In this document: piece after piece, positions 47,569 through 59,843 of the stretch
Numbering within the stretch: position 1 is the stretch's first letter
Layout: every line of letters begins with the position of its first letter
Origin: Epichloe hybrida
Taxonomy: Eukaryota; Ascomycota; Sordariomycetes; Hypocreales; Clavicipitaceae
Assembly (NCBI GenBank): GCA_019022495.1
Contig: JAFEKR010000001.1
Coordinates: 6,076,001-6,140,000, forward strand
DNA: 64,000 nucleotides
Direction: 5' to 3'
Translations under genes and position numbers: made by a program
Notes under the pieces: generated by a model
The model's input: only the letters and a program-made list of their open reading frames with translations
The model's database searches: none
Told to the model about the DNA's origin: nothing

Positions 47569-48566
47569 TCATCGACCCTTGAGCCTTCGAATGATAACTT
47601 TGTTCTCATCAAGCTCCCAGCCCACATCATCATTCTGGGTCAGACTCGTCCATTCTGATGCAGTGATCTTCTCCAGAAACCCTAGGTCCACGGAGTGATA
47701 AGCTCTTCCAAAGCACTTAAGGGTATGCATTCGAATGTCTCTGTCAGCCCATTCCATCAATCGAACTTTGTAGCCATCCATGTCTCGCTGTATTCGTCTG
47801 AAGACTACATAATTTTTATGAATGATTGCATATAACGCCGCTTTCACTTTTTTATCCTGCAGCTTGTGTTGATGAAAAACGGTAATAGCTTCGGCTGACT
47901 GTTTCCTCCGGCAGGCTGCGTCCAGCACAAGGTAGCCTACAACTTCTGCAGTCTCGGATGATGTGAGGGGATGCTGAGGATGAATTGTGCCCAATAGGTG
48001 AAGAATTGCTGGATGGTATGATTCTGGTTGTTTGGAAAGAATCGATATTCTGATGCAAAAAAGATATACTTGAGCCGCGAAATCGTCGATCCGCTTCGAG
48101 GCGACGATGCCTTCTCTAAGTTTTCTTAGGGCAGCTAGAATATCCGAAAGTCCTTTGGCGATTGTAGCTTGCCCAGTAGAATTTATGGTTGATGCCTTGA
48201 CAACTTGGTCGTGCTGATTTGGCACGCCGGCTGGCATTGCCGGCTGGTTGTCTGGGCTGTTGATGTGCAGTGACGAGAATCGTCGAAGCAGCTCATCACC
48301 TTGTCCCGCATCTGAGCAGAACGTCATGTATCGATCCACAATTTTGGCATAGAATGATTCTTGGGTTTTGTGATTGAGTAGTCTATCCACATCGGTCAGC
48401 TATACCTAAATGATACTGAGGCTCTCCGTATGACTATTTCTCATTCAAAGTGCTACCTTGTGTCGCCCTTCGACGGCAAGCCGAAGCTTTCCAATGGATC
48501 TTGTTGGACCGGCCTTAAACGACTCCAGGGACCAGAAGATCCTCTACTGCCTCGGTTATTGCGCAT
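47569..48566 (-). CDS. Conserved fungal helical protein, PCI/SAC3-like (CSN8/PSMD8/eIF3k type)
   Basis: Exons 48566-48457 and 48382-47569 (intron 74 nt) sum to 924 nt, 307 residues. The start ATG opens MRNNRGSRGSSGPWSRLRP, and the splice joins SKGDTR to LLNHKTQESFYAKIVDRYM. Acceptors further upstream would introduce stops, which supports this junction. The body is all-helical (LSDILAALRKLREGIVAS, AQVYLFCIRISILSKQPESY, VRLMEWADRDIRMHTLKC). It ends in a probable winged-helix with VGWELDENKVIIRRLKGR. That arrangement resembles PCI/SAC3-GANP family proteins that scaffold proteasome lid, COP9, eIF3 or mRNA-export complexes. The exact family is uncertain; only conservation-like sequence quality and architecture are seen. 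It precedes the long-chain-base kinase gene in the same orientation. Confidence 0.7.
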
Positions 48567-49162
48567 ATTGAAATCGTGATGCCCTTTATATCCGCCAGGC
48601 AAAGCCTTCGGCGAAATTGGATGCGAACCGGTTAGGCTTGGGGTCTGACGACGGGTCTGACGACGGGTCTTTGTGTGATGAGCAGAGAGGGGTGATCGAG
48701 TCGATGCCGTCACAACCACCACCCCCTCGTCCTCGAGCTTTCGTCTGCACTGCAGCCAGCCCAGCTTGCTCCAAATGGTGCCGGAAAACGCGAGCGAGGT
48801 CGCCAGAGGGGATGCGTTGGCATGGATAGGAAGTATCACCGCGCTCTATTAGGGCTTATTCATTGGTTTGATTCATTTCGCTTCGTTGAGCTATTTGCCG
48901 CTGATTCCCATACTGAAAAGGGACGTGCCACTGTACATCACCCACTGTAGGTGTGGGGCTGCATTCATTCCTGGCACCTGCCTGTGGCTGGTCGCTGCAT
49001 ACATATAGAATATGTACATAGGGAACCAACGCCTTCCAACTCTAGAACATTTATACCTTCTGGCCCCTATTCCGCCCTTTGAGTCATTTCAATCCCTATC
49101 GGCAATCGAGGCGATTAAAAACGAAAACCTATGCATGTGTCTGTTCGCCAGAAGACGCTGTC
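48567..49162. other. Intergenic region with a short 12-bp direct repeat
   Basis: 596 bp between two minus-strand genes. It holds about two and a half copies of ggtctgacgacg near 48640-48672. Open frames across it are not supported. It should contain the promoter of the PCI/SAC3-like gene and the 3' UTR of the kinase gene. Confidence 0.5.
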
Positions 49163-50850
49163 TCAGTGTGCAGGCCCATTGGCCTCGTAAATTCCTCTCT
49201 TCGAGATCACTCGTCCCAAACCTTGATGTATTTCAGCTTGGAACGGCTCAAAAGGCACTCGTTCACCATCAATGCTAATGAATCCATCGTCTTGGTCTCT
49301 GGGTATTATGCGGTATGCCGATATTTTTTGATATAGTACATGCGCATTGTCGAAGAATTTGCCACTTTCGACTGAAAATAGCAACTTGGTGGCTTTGATA
49401 GGAGACAGATCCCCGTTGATGGTTACTAAATCCATGTAACCATCAGATGCGAGAGCTGCCGGGAAGAAATTGGCATCCGGTGCCATGTAAGCCATCTACA
49501 GAATAGTTAGCACAACTTTGGAGGCGTCCAAATAGTTTGCGGTCTAGGGTCAACTTCATAACTGACATTCCCGCAGTAAAAGTTCCCAATCTTGTCATGT
49601 TTTACAAGTTCCCATCCCTCAGGTAGTGCATCTTGCACCGTCCCATACTTTAGTGGTGGCAGACCGCTGCTATCCTTGTCCGTGGCACCATTAATCGTAG
49701 GTATATCTTGAGCCGTCTTTTCACTTGCGCGTTGCTTGTAATGGGCCTTTATGTCTTTTTTGTCGGGAATCTCAACCTTCACAGCAAGGTCGCAAGGATA
49801 GCATTGACGTCGGAATATCCTCATTAAGACTCCCACTTCGAAGCGGGTGCCACCCATCCAACGAAGATTTTCAGTCCCAAGATCACTTTCAGCAATCATC
49901 CCCAGGGATTGGGACAGAAAGGACACAAATCGTCTGCTGCCTTGGGTAATTGAGACGAGGTCTAGAGGAGTGACACGACCTTTGATGATTGCCAAGGCGG
50001 CGAGGGCGGCTCGATGTGTTCCATAAAGATTGCAGGACATAGCATTCCCTGAACCACAGGGAATATGACTGACTGCAATTCTAGATAAGGCACGCGCAGC
50101 GTCAGGTCGCTTTGCCAATCCGTTGAATATTTCATGGCACGTGCCATCGCCAGAACATGCCATAATGGTATCATATTTCTCAATGTCGATCTTCTCTACA
50201 ATTTTCGTGGCTTCTCCGCCTTTTTGCAGCGTCTCAACCTCTAGCTCCATTCTAGCAGCTCGAAGTAGGGGCAGGACATCATTCTTCCATTTGTGCAGGG
50301 CACCGCCTGGGCCGGAATTAGGATTGATGAGTACCAACGCTCTCATTCGGAGCCGCGAGCCGCGATACGCTTGCGCAAAAACGTCGGACACAAACTTCTC
50401 CAGCTCCGAATTTTCCGGTTCAGATTCGCTCTCAAGATCAAATGTCCATGTTTCAAGTTTGATAGACGTCTTGGACGGCTGAGCAGCGTAGTCAATCACA
50501 AGCTTCCGACTGGACACTTCCAACCATAGAATATTGTATGCAGGGATAGTACACAGACCAGATGAGTCTGGTTTGGTTAGTTTATTCTATCATGTTTTTC
50601 TGCCTTTGGCTTGCTTGCGTGACTTGGGGCTCACAACCTGTGATAATTGATTTGCATGCTGAGCGCAGTCTATTTCTTGGTCCTGGCTCTGTCGAGTAGT
50701 TAGAAACAAGGTCTAAACAGATTGTTAAGTTGAAGAATCAGTACCATAGATTTGGAGTGAGTTGTCACTAATCGAAAGAGACAAAGTATTTTTGCCCCCA
50801 AGGTTCAAGTGAATGCCATTGGCGCCGGCACCAATCTTGCCCTTCTCCAT
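49163..50850 (-). CDS. Sphingoid long-chain-base kinase (LCB4/LCB5 family)
   Basis: Phosphorylates sphingoid bases such as phytosphingosine to their 1-phosphates, feeding sphingolipid signalling and breakdown. Exons 50850-50745, 50688-50638, 50567-49567 and 49495-49163 sum to 1,491 nt, 496 residues. The N-terminus reads MEKGKIGAGANGIHLNLGG; splicing restores TIPAYNILWLE. The diacylglycerol-kinase-type catalytic domain has the nucleotide loop LINPNSGPGG (from about residue 132), SGDGT (about 191-195), PCGSGNAMSCNLYG and a C-terminal IDGE (SIDGERVPFEPFQ). The last intron (71 nt) joins FYCGN to MAYMAPDANFF as in the family. All catalytic signatures are intact. Yeast LCB4 and LCB5 cannot be told apart here; yeast is not a close guide to fungal copy number. 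Confidence 0.93.
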
Positions 50851-51931
50851 ACTACAATCTTTGTTCAATAGCGAAGGAGGCTGGCTACCTATCGGAAAAT
50901 TTTAGAATGTGACAGACTTCTTGGTTGAATCAAAAACAAAAATGGTAGCGCAGAGGTATAGTCTAACCAAGCTTAACTTATATCCAAATCAAAAGCGAGT
51001 TAAAATCAAGCAACGAATCCGCATCTAATGCGTGGCTGTCTTCTGCATTACATGCGAGCGCACTGAACAGTCGCGTGGATTGAGAAGCGGGGAACAAGTC
51101 CGTCGAGGTAAGAAAATAGATGAAGAACGACCTCGTGCAATTTGGACCGCGCGGGAAGCATTGGTAATAAGTCTCCTATTACGCTGTAAGCATGCTCTCG
51201 CTTACTCGCTCGCCGTGTTCTGGGGGCCTAGGCCCTTTCTTTGGCTGCTGCATTCTGGGTGGCGCCAGGGCATGATCCATCCCATCCGTACGAGGTGGGG
51301 TTCGCACGTCGGACGAGGCCGTTGACCAGTAATAGTGTTGTATTATTAGCTTGAAGGACTGATTTTACGAAGTTACCCCTGGCCGCCCTCATTATCCCAT
51401 TTGAAACGACCTCTTGTGCCCATTGCAAGTCGTATATAAGCCAAAAACGGGGACAACTGTTCAATACCAAGCTTGGATGGTTTCTTGATGTGCCACTACC
51501 ATCAATCAGACCTGAGAAGACGTCTGCGTAAGATGTGAAGCTTGGCCGGAAAAGAACGTCAACATTGTCATAGACGTGAATTATCTGTGCAGGGAAAGGT
51601 ACACGACTGTCTAAATGACCACAAGCGTTCCTTTCTACCATATATCGCCTGCTCCCAATTTAAGACGCCATGCCGCCGTATCCAGTTGTTGGAATATCCG
51701 CAGTTCCACTCTTCATGATGATGTCATGCCTGCCTTAAAAGCCAGTCTATTGAAGCCGTTGCGATACGCAGCAAAACATGTTCTCTTCCAATAAATCTCC
51801 TCCCGCCTTGCAACTTTCAACAAATCTAAAGCGTAGTCTTGGTCGAACTTTTGATTCTGAGGAATCGGCTGGCACGCTCTATCAACTGTTTTCATGTTGT
51901 GTGAGTATATCAACATTACTAGACGTCTGCT
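50851..51931. other. Intergenic region between two minus-strand genes
   Basis: Contains the promoter of the long-chain-base kinase gene and the 3' flank of NAT1. Open frames at 51228-51641 and 51713-51916 on the minus strand lack family resemblance; the latter is basic and lies directly after the NAT1 stop, so it is probably 3' UTR. Confidence 0.4.
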
Positions 51932-54253
51932 CTAAGCAAGCTCGAGCTCTGCGGCTAAGATCTTGGACACTTTCTGTGGCAGATCAGAAGCTGCATTTGC
52001 GCGTGATTTTAAGGCAATCGCTTGTTCTCCGGTCCTTGTGTTTGCAGGGTCGATGCTGAGTGCTGCATTCAAGCACCGAAGGGCTGGGATAAGTTTGTCT
52101 GCTATCTGTCAGCTACATTTGCCCTCCGGGGAAATCTCAGGGGAAAAAAATTGAAAATTGAGAGGGGGGTTTCTTTACTTACTTCGACGAATCAAGACTT
52201 CAAATCCGGCATGCTGCGCATCGAGACTCTTGGGACAGGCCTGTAACAGTGGGCTTAGGAGCTTCATGGCTTCCCCCAACGGGTCGGTCGTGGCAGCAAG
52301 TTTGAGGCCTAACGGATCCTCGTCCTTCTTTTTGGCTTCAGCCCCTTGGCTCCCCTTGTTTGGGTCTTGTCTCGCTTGCTTTCCCGCTGGTTCCCTCTCC
52401 AATCGCTGGAGTTCCTTCTTCGCTTTCTTTGCAGCCTTCTTTTTGGCCAAAGCTTCATCACCATGCTCATCATTAGCGCCATTGGTTCCGTTGGAAGACA
52501 TCTGGTCCGACATCATCACGTATAGCTTGATGGCGCCCAGCGCCGCACGCGAGTAGAATGGGTGATCACGGACGTGGTCTTCCCATTTGATCATATCGAC
52601 ATAAGCACGGATTTGACCTTTTCGCAGAGAGAATGTGTGAAAATCGAATTGATCTTCCTGCCAAACATCGAAAATATTGGTGACAGCCTGGAATCGCTTT
52701 AGAGTAAGGCCAATATTTCCTTGTCGAGCATAAGCCTCCCCATCTTTTGTGAGATACCAGATACATTGCATGTCCAAAAGATCTGCGAGAGGACCGCCAA
52801 CGGTATCTGCTCGCGTGAACAGGCCCACGGTTTCCAGAGCCTTATCGTTTTCGTTGTTGCGAAGCTGATATTTTGCAGCCTTGCTGTTGATATACCGGTC
52901 TTTAAGGTCGAGTTTTCGTGCAGTGTCCATCATAGCGGAAGCTGCTCCAATGTCACCCTTATGCTTCAGGATTCGTGCCTTTGTCATGTGGAAGTCAACA
53001 CTTTTGGAATCTTTCTCGATAGCCTTATCAATGTATTCTGTCGCCTTGGCCAAGTCACGGCTGAGATGGTAATTGTAATGCTGTGCCAAAAAATACAACG
53101 CGGCAGCTCCCCCTTTGTCTTTGCTCTCGGTTTCAGTGGACTGAGACTCCAAATACTTCCGTGCGAGGGAAGCAAGCACGTTTTTCTTTGAGGCATCAGA
53201 ATATAGGTGCTTGAGGTTAGCAAACGTAGACGGAACCCCCTTATTGAACATGGTGGTGAGATAAGTCTCTGCTGCCTTCACAAAGTCGTCGCCTGACTGT
53301 TTGTAAGCAATGTTTCAATTGCTAACGATGTGATCTTGCTGAAACTCACCAGACAGAAAGTTCAAAGGAATTCGCTTGGCTGCATCGCAACGGTGGTATT
53401 TCTCAGCATACTCGTCATACATTGCCTTCCGCGCTTCTGAGTCCCTTTCTGGTATTTTCAATGCAATTGCCAACTTTTCGTAGTATTCGGCACGATCCGC
53501 ATTGCGGTCAAGTAACGCCCTGTAAGCTTGAGCTGCTTCCTCGTGTCGTCCTAACTTGAGTAGGTACTCGGCTCTGTGTTCCAAAACCGCTAAACGGTCC
53601 AAATTGTGCCTGCATGCGGTGTTCAGATGCTTGAGTGCACGTTCATAATCTCCTTGTTCAGCTATCAGGGAGTTCTTGTACATGACAGCTTCCGAATGCT
53701 CGGTATCATGGCGCGATGGTGTCATCTTCAATGTGCCTTCGTATGTCGTCAGTACGTTCTCAGCCTCGGTAATGTTCCCAGACAGGTGATGTGCAATAGC
53801 AAGAGCGGTCCAGCTCTGACGAACTTGCGGTCGGGCCTGGAGCATGGCATTGCGACTCTGGATATAACCATCGTAGTCTCGCATCTGGACTTGTAGAGTA
53901 GCAAGGTCTCGTTGGATCTGGGCTGATTCGGGCTCGAGTTTGAGAGCAAATTTATAAGCTTTGATAGCTTCCTCGAAATTTCTGCAAGATCGATATAGCA
54001 GTCCATATACATGCCAGCAGATATGCGATTTCATGTCCGCTCTCAACGCCTCCTTCGCTAAAGCGAACGCCTCCTCGGTCTTGCCCTGGCTATTGAGGAT
54101 CAAAGCTTTCATGGCCATTGTATCTCCATGTTTCGGATTCTTCTTGAGGATGAGGTCCGCCGTCTTCAAGCCTCGTTTGTACTGTTTGTCCTCATAACTG
54201 CGAATAACCTGTCGAAACTGTGCGGCTTCTTTCGGCGCAAGTTGTTGTGGCAT
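51932..54253 (-). CDS. NAT1: NatA N-terminal acetyltransferase auxiliary subunit (NAT1/NAA15)
   Basis: Ribosome-anchoring TPR subunit that holds the catalytic subunit ARD1/NAA10 and acetylates nascent chains after Met removal. Exons 54253-53350, 53292-52183 and 52098-51932 sum to 2,181 nt, 726 residues. The start MPQQLAPKEAAQFRQVIRSY is typical. Serial TPR motifs fill residues 1-about 480 (for example FEEAIKAYKFALKLEPES, GNITEAENVLTTYEG). A lysine-rich helix near 560-620 (KKKAAKKAKKELQRLERE) and a helical C-terminal tail follow. Intron 1 (57 nt) joins NFLSG to DDFVKAAETYL. For intron 2 two acceptors keep frame (52099 or three bases upstream); alignment to the family favours the one used. It is divergent from the Cid2/Mix23-like gene. 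Confidence 0.94.
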
Positions 54254-54880
54254 CGTGTGGATGGTAAAAGGCCTAGCTTCGAGGGCGGATAAATGACCTG
54301 ATGTAAGGATTTTATCGTGTTAATAGACGACAGTAAAAATTTTATGTACAAATGGCAGGATTAAAATAAAGTGTTCCATAGTTCAATTGTGCTTATCGTG
54401 TACTTGACGCGTGGTGTTTGGATAACACTCACTGAAAGGTTAGGAGTTGGACTTTGATGCAAGCTTAGAGTATGTTGCGCCAGGATTAGCCAATGGCGCT
54501 GGTCTTTCAGTTTGACGTGTCAATTTTGCCTCGGTGACAAATGGGACCGAATTCTGTTGGTGGAAGTAGAGTCAGAAAAGCGAGCTTTAGCCCAAGCTCA
54601 GCGGCGGATCCTCGGATCTTGGTTATTCGTACACCGTATGCACGCTGACTGGCTTGGCAGCCTGGGCTAAAACGACAACGTCTACACGACTTTTAGTGCG
54701 TCATACCCAGCTCCTATTAGACTCATCGTCAAGATCATAACTTTGTCGAGCCATAACATACAAGGCCTTCTAGCAGATGTACACTGTTCAATTCTGTTAT
54801 TCTCACCAAATTTACTGCCCAGTCATTCATCCACAGGATAATTGACATCTCCATTCAATGGTGAGATTGAGGTTAGAAGA
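54254..54880. promoter_or_regulatory. Divergent promoter region, NAT1 / Cid2-like
   Basis: 627 bp between two divergent start codons. No open frame is supported in it and no specific factor site is claimed. Confidence 0.4.
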
Positions 54881-55542
54881 ATGTCTGAGCATCCTAGTCA
54901 ACCTTCGTTATCGCCGCAATTCTGCTTCTCGGCAGGGACCCTCCGAGGTGCGCATTGCCTAGATGCTCATCGTCTCTAGTTGTACCCTAGTAGTAACCGG
55001 GCTTGATAGATTTTCTTCGATTTTCCAGATCAGCAGTCGATGACACCATTTCACAGAACCTCAACGGGCTAGTCACGCCGGCGCGGGATGGCTTTGATCC
55101 CAACTCAACGGCAGTCCGAAAGGTCCCTTCGAATCCACGACACATTAGCTCAAAAGCTTGTCGATCATTCCAAAATGAAATTCTTTTCCCTGCCTGGAGA
55201 ACCAGAAGCGAAGTCTTGGATTACTGTGGGCTCGTTGCGGCAAGCCCAGATCCTGACGATCCTGAGGCCACTATACGAAACGTTGAGGTACAGAATGACT
55301 GTGAAAGAAAGATCGACGAGCGCCTCGACCCCTACTCTGCAAGATTCTTTCCGCGAGAGGCTCGGACACAGGTTCTGGCAACACTGGTACGGCAAGAGTG
55401 CTCAGTTGAGAATATTGTTCGTCATCGCACATGGAACGTTATACGAGACCGTTGCTCAGTTTCACAACCAACTTGGCAAGAAGCAATGGCGAGCAGGGGG
55501 CAGTCAGAGAGAGATGAAACCAACGTTTCAAGGGGACTTTAA
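54881..55542 (+). CDS. Cid2 / Mix23-family protein
   Basis: Exons 54881-54947 and 55010-55542 (intron 62 nt) sum to 600 nt, 199 residues. The start MSEHPSQPSLSPQFCFSAG and the splice restoring LRDFLRFSRSAVDDTI match the caffeine-induced-death protein 2 (Cid2) family, related to the mitochondrial intermembrane-space protein Mix23/CCDC58. Conserved-looking segments are FPAWRTRSEVLDYC, ERKIDERLDPYSARFFPREA and VENIVRHRTWNVIRDRC. The protein is helical with scattered cysteines and no obvious cleavable signal. In fission yeast, Cid2 overexpression is linked to caffeine sensitivity; the molecular role here is inferred from family only. The length is normal. Confidence 0.85.
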
Positions 55543-56831
55543 TATAGGTACTCAGTGTTTCGGGGTTGAATTGCTTGCCTCAGGCCTTTGTATACTTGAA
55601 CGAGCGCATTTGCTCACTGGCTTGGACAACAATATTACCGTTAACGAACGATTGTACACCAATAAGAGAATTTAAAATCAGGAACTTAAATTAATCCACA
55701 GTGAGGCTTGCTTAACTGATACTTTCAAGCATGGTGCAATATACGTCCCCCTGACATGATTGAACACAAGTAGTCATGTACTATACTTAGTTTTTGGGGA
55801 GGGTTCTTCAAAACTCAAGCAGTTACAAAGCTCCTACCCTGATAGACAACACACATGATAAGGTGACGCGTATTTGACCAAAAATGCGGCCTAATGAAGT
55901 CTTGGCCAACGCAAGTCCACAATCAGAGTTGAATTGCAGCTTGGTGACTGTTGCAGACCAAGTGTCGCACGATTCACTTACAAGCGGAAGATCAAGTTAG
56001 CACTGCCTACGAGGGGTTGGACAAATTCTAGTGCCGGACGAGGGAAGGGACTTGATCGATGCTACGTCCAAGTCGCTTGTTGGTTCACTCAGTGATCCTC
56101 ACTTCGGCACTTGAACAAAGATCAAACAACAATACGCAATAACTCGCATGCGGAATAAAACTTGCGACCGGGCGTATACAAAATGATTGGCGGTCCATTG
56201 AAGAGCATAATTCCCTCCAACATCTTTATTTGTTCCTCAAGCCCAACTCCCACATCAGGTGGAGAAGAACGTAATGACGACGGCACTTGGAACGGGACTT
56301 TATTGGTCACCGTAGTCGTCGCGTTGGCCACCAGCCAGGTGCCACTGTCTGGCCAATTGTCTAGACATGCTTAATCCTGCTTCCTTTCGCCATTCAAACG
56401 CGCCATCCAGACGCGCCATCCAGGACTTTGAAAAAGCAAAGGTCCCGGCATAACCTAAGTCAGAGAGTCGATGTAAGCTGTACTGCAATGCCTTCTTTTT
56501 CACCCAGCTCAGGAAATGGTGTCGCTAATGATTGCCCCTTCCCGACTTCTACAGATCCTAGGCTACGATCTCCTCTATCAGCGAGCGACGTCATTGACGG
56601 TGGCAGCCCGTTCGATAGAAATCAAGCTCGTTGGTCGAGCTATTGAGTTTATAGTCGACAGCCTCACGAACGAAACCACAAGCCATTGATTTTGTTCCCT
56701 TATCATCTCGCGCATCGGTTGGTAAAGGCGATACCTGGTATTTCGTGGAGGCATATATACCTGACTAGATCAAGATCAACTCACTCAACCATTCAACATT
56801 CAACGTCAGAGTGCTGAGAAGATCGAGCACC
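55543..56831. other. Intergenic region without supported genes
   Basis: 1.29 kb between two plus-strand genes. Short open frames on both strands show no family resemblance. It should contain the KES1 promoter. Confidence 0.45.
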
Positions 56832-58162
56832 ATGTCGTCGTCAGGAAGCGCCGCTGCTTCTCAGGCCAGCAGTGGAAGTTGGTCAGCCTTTCTAAAGGTA
56901 CAAAAGGACAATCAGAACCCCAGTGCTCGAAATGTATGTTGTAAGATGTCGCTAATAATGCATCATCTGCTTAGTCCATTGCATCATTCAACGGCGATCT
57001 CTCTTCTCTGACTGCACCGCCGTTCATTCTATCGTCGCAGTCTCTGACCGAGTTCTCCTCGTATTGGGCTACGCATCCTCCCATTTTCACTGCGCCTGCT
57101 GCCGAGCCTGATCCTGCCAAGCGAGCCATGTTAGTGCTGAAATGGTTTCTCTCAACCTTGAAATATCAGTATGCTAGTCGAAGCGAACAGTTTGGAAATG
57201 AGAAAAAGCCTCTGAATCCGTTTCTTGGCGAGCTTTTCCTTGGTTCATGGACTGACGAGGCTGGAGAGACGACTCTGATATCCGAACAAGTTAGTCATCA
57301 TCCTCCAGCAACTGCCTACTGCATTCAGAACAGTCGAACAGGAGTTCAACTGGAAGGATATAATGCCCAGAAAGCGACGTTCAAAAGTACTATTATCGTA
57401 AAGCAGATTGGCCATGCGGTGCTCACGATTCCTGTTGGATCTGCTGAGAACGTGCAGCAAGAACGCTATCTCATTACGCTCCCCTCACTACATATTGAGG
57501 GTCTGATATTCGGTGCTCCCTTTATCGAGCTTGACGGCTCGAGTTATATCTGCAGCTCAAGCGGTTATACTGCTAAGATAGATTACAGTGGAAAGGGCTG
57601 GCTGTCAGGCAAGAAAAACAGCATCCTGGCCACTCTCTATCCTACGGGCAAAGAAAAGGACGTGCTTTACAACGTAACAGGCCAGTGGACAAAAGAGTTC
57701 GAAATCTACAAAGGTCCAGCCAAGAAGAACTCCTCTTCCACCTTGGTCACTACATACAATGCCGTTGGAACAGCCCAGTCTGAGCTCAAGATTGCACCAA
57801 TCGAAGAACAACATCCCCTTGAGTCCCGACGAGCGTGGGCCAAGGTTGCTGAGGCCATTCAAGCTGGTGACATGGACACTGTTTCGGTTGAGAAGGGTAA
57901 AATTGAGAACGCACAGCGCAATCTGCGCAACAAGGAGAGGTCTGAAAACCGCTCTTGGGAGCGACGATATTTTTCAGCAATAGCAAGGCAAGATGTGACT
58001 CTAGAAGCATTGGGACAAGCCGCAGGCGTTGCTCTCGACGGTGACCAGGAAAAAACGGGCGGCTTGTGGAGATATGATTCTGTCAAGGCGGCCAACGTTT
58101 CCACCCAGGCTCTTACGAGTGAAGAATTGCAGAAAATCGAGAAAGAAGTCCTTGGTCACTAG
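56832..58162 (+). CDS. KES1: Oxysterol-binding protein, KES1/OSH4 type
   Basis: Short lipid-exchange protein of the OSBP family that carries sterol and PI4P between membranes and restrains Golgi PI4P signalling. Exons 56832-56897 and 56975-58162 sum to 1,254 nt, 417 residues, with no PH or ankyrin domains, as in yeast Kes1. The splice joins SGSWSAFLK to SIASFNGDLSSLTAPPF. The family signature EQVSHHPP occupies residues about 126-133, and KPLNPFLGELFLG precedes it. The C-terminus has WERRYFSAIARQD and a final EELQKIEKEVLGH. A second in-frame donor (56934, GTATGT) would leave a 41-nt intron and add 12 residues; it looks too short but is possible. It is convergent with the aldolase gene. Confidence 0.94.
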
Positions 58163-58517
58163 TTGCTTTATTTAGAACAGGCTCCTTGTAATTATCAAGC
58201 AAATGAAAATCGGTAAAAATCACGACAGAATTCGAATCAGGTTGACTTTATACATCTGGTACTCATGCCACTGGACATGCGTCAATACACACCCAATCTG
58301 TCAGAAAGAAGCTAGCTTCGAAGTACAAGCTTGCCAACCTCGAAAGGTCTACATGTCGTTGATCAACATTTGGTTTCTGATTTACCTTCACACTATTTGT
58401 AATTAAGCCCCGGTCGTCTTATCATTCACCAGCCCCTTGAGATTGCATGATTTCTTGAACCGGACTACTTCAAACTCCTTCAATCTTAATCAATGCAACA
58501 TTATACAAGCAATCCAT

Positions 58518-59843
58518 CTACATCTGTCCAGCGCAGTTGAAGTCCTTGAGAGCTTCAGATACACGAGCAGACATAGTCTTTTCACCCTCACGAACCCAGA
58601 CACGGGGCTAGATTCATGCAATCAGCAAAATGAAACTTCGTAAGGTAGAATGTTTTTCGTCACAAAGAAGGAACCGAACTTCCACATTATGTAACTTACA
58701 TCGAAGTGCTTCTTGTTAGGCCTGTCCTTGCCATCAGGGTTGCCAACAGGAGTCAGCAGATAGTCTTTTTTGTTCAACATGTAGTCACGAATGCCAGACA
58801 TGTAGGCAAATTGCATATCGGTATCCATGTTGACTTTGACGACACCATGGCTAATAGCATCGATATACTCTTGCTTGCTGGAGCCAGAGCCACCGTGGAA
58901 AACAAAATAGACGGGCTTGTCCTCCTTGGAGCCGATGGCAGCTTTGACATGAGCCTGGTGCTTTCCGAGAAGCTCAGGGTGCAGCTTTACGTTGCCTGGC
59001 TTGTAGACACCGTGAACGTTGCCAAAGCCAGCGGCAATGGAGAAGTATGGGGAGATCGGAGACAACGTGTTGTAGATATTAAGGATATCCTCAGGCTGGG
59101 TGTAGAGAGAAGCATTGTCGACATCCTCGTTGTTGACACCGTCTTCCTCACCACCAGTGATGCCAATCTCCATCTCAAGCCACTGCTTCATGGGAGCAGC
59201 ACGTTTTAGGTACTTGGCAGTAGTCTCAACATTCCAGTCGACAGGCTCTTCCGAAAGATCAATCATGTGAGAGCTGAAGAGAGGCTCACCATGGGTCTTA
59301 AAGTAGGTCTCGTCGGCGTCGAGCATCCCATCGAGCCATGGCAGAAGCTTCTTGGCGCAGTGATCGGTGTGCAGGATGACGGGAACACCATAATAGGGAG
59401 CGATGGACCGGATATAAGTAGCACCGGCAATGGCACCAGCAACGGAAGCTGTTTGATCAGTGTTGCTTAAGCCCTAGTCCGCGCTTGTTCAGTTTCAAAG
59501 TCTATCATGAATATTGCAGCAATTGACGTACCTTTCCGGCAAAGTAAGCAGCACCACCCTGGGACATCTGCAGAATGATGGGAGACTTGGCATCACGGGC
59601 GGCCTCAAGACAGGAAACGACGGTGGATGAGGAGGTAACGTTCTGCCAGAGAAATTAGGCCTTGTCATTCATACCAGTGCATGCAGGTCGCGATTGAGTC
59701 TGACAAAAGGGTTGAAGAAGGCGGAGCAAACGTACAATTGCAGGAATAGCGAACTTCTTCTCACGAGCGTACTGGAATAGTCTCAGCACATCGTCTCCGA
59801 CGATGACACCAGACTTTCGGCTCAGTACATCAGTAGCACCCAT
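58518..59843 (-). CDS. FBA1: Fructose-bisphosphate aldolase, class II (zinc-dependent)
   Basis: Glycolytic and gluconeogenic enzyme cleaving fructose 1,6-bisphosphate to dihydroxyacetone phosphate and glyceraldehyde 3-phosphate in the cytosol. Exons 59843-59736, 59642-59532, 59473-58700 and 58607-58518 sum to 1,083 nt, 360 residues, matching fungal enzymes. The start is MGATDVLSRKSGVIVG. Zinc and substrate motifs are intact: VILHTDHCAKKLLPWLDG, GEPLFSSHMIDLS, EMEIGITGGEEDG, YFVFHGGSGS and VVKVNMDTDMQ. The C-terminal exon adds PRVWVREGEKTMSARV and ends NCAGQM. Introns are 93, 58 and 92 nt, all phase 0. A branch/acceptor-like stretch near 59900-59912 hints at a 5' UTR intron, common in strongly expressed glycolytic genes but not proven here. 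Confidence 0.97.

Noticed and set aside
51228..51641. 137-residue minus-strand open frame
   Set aside because: No recognisable motif and an unconvincing composition; it lies in an intergenic region between two well-defined genes.
51713..51916. Minus-strand open frame just after NAT1
   Set aside because: It begins 16 bp after the NAT1 stop, has no known family features, and is probably 3' UTR.
56122..56646. Short open frames between the Cid2-like gene and KES1
   Set aside because: No domain, no consistent splicing, overlapping frames on both strands.
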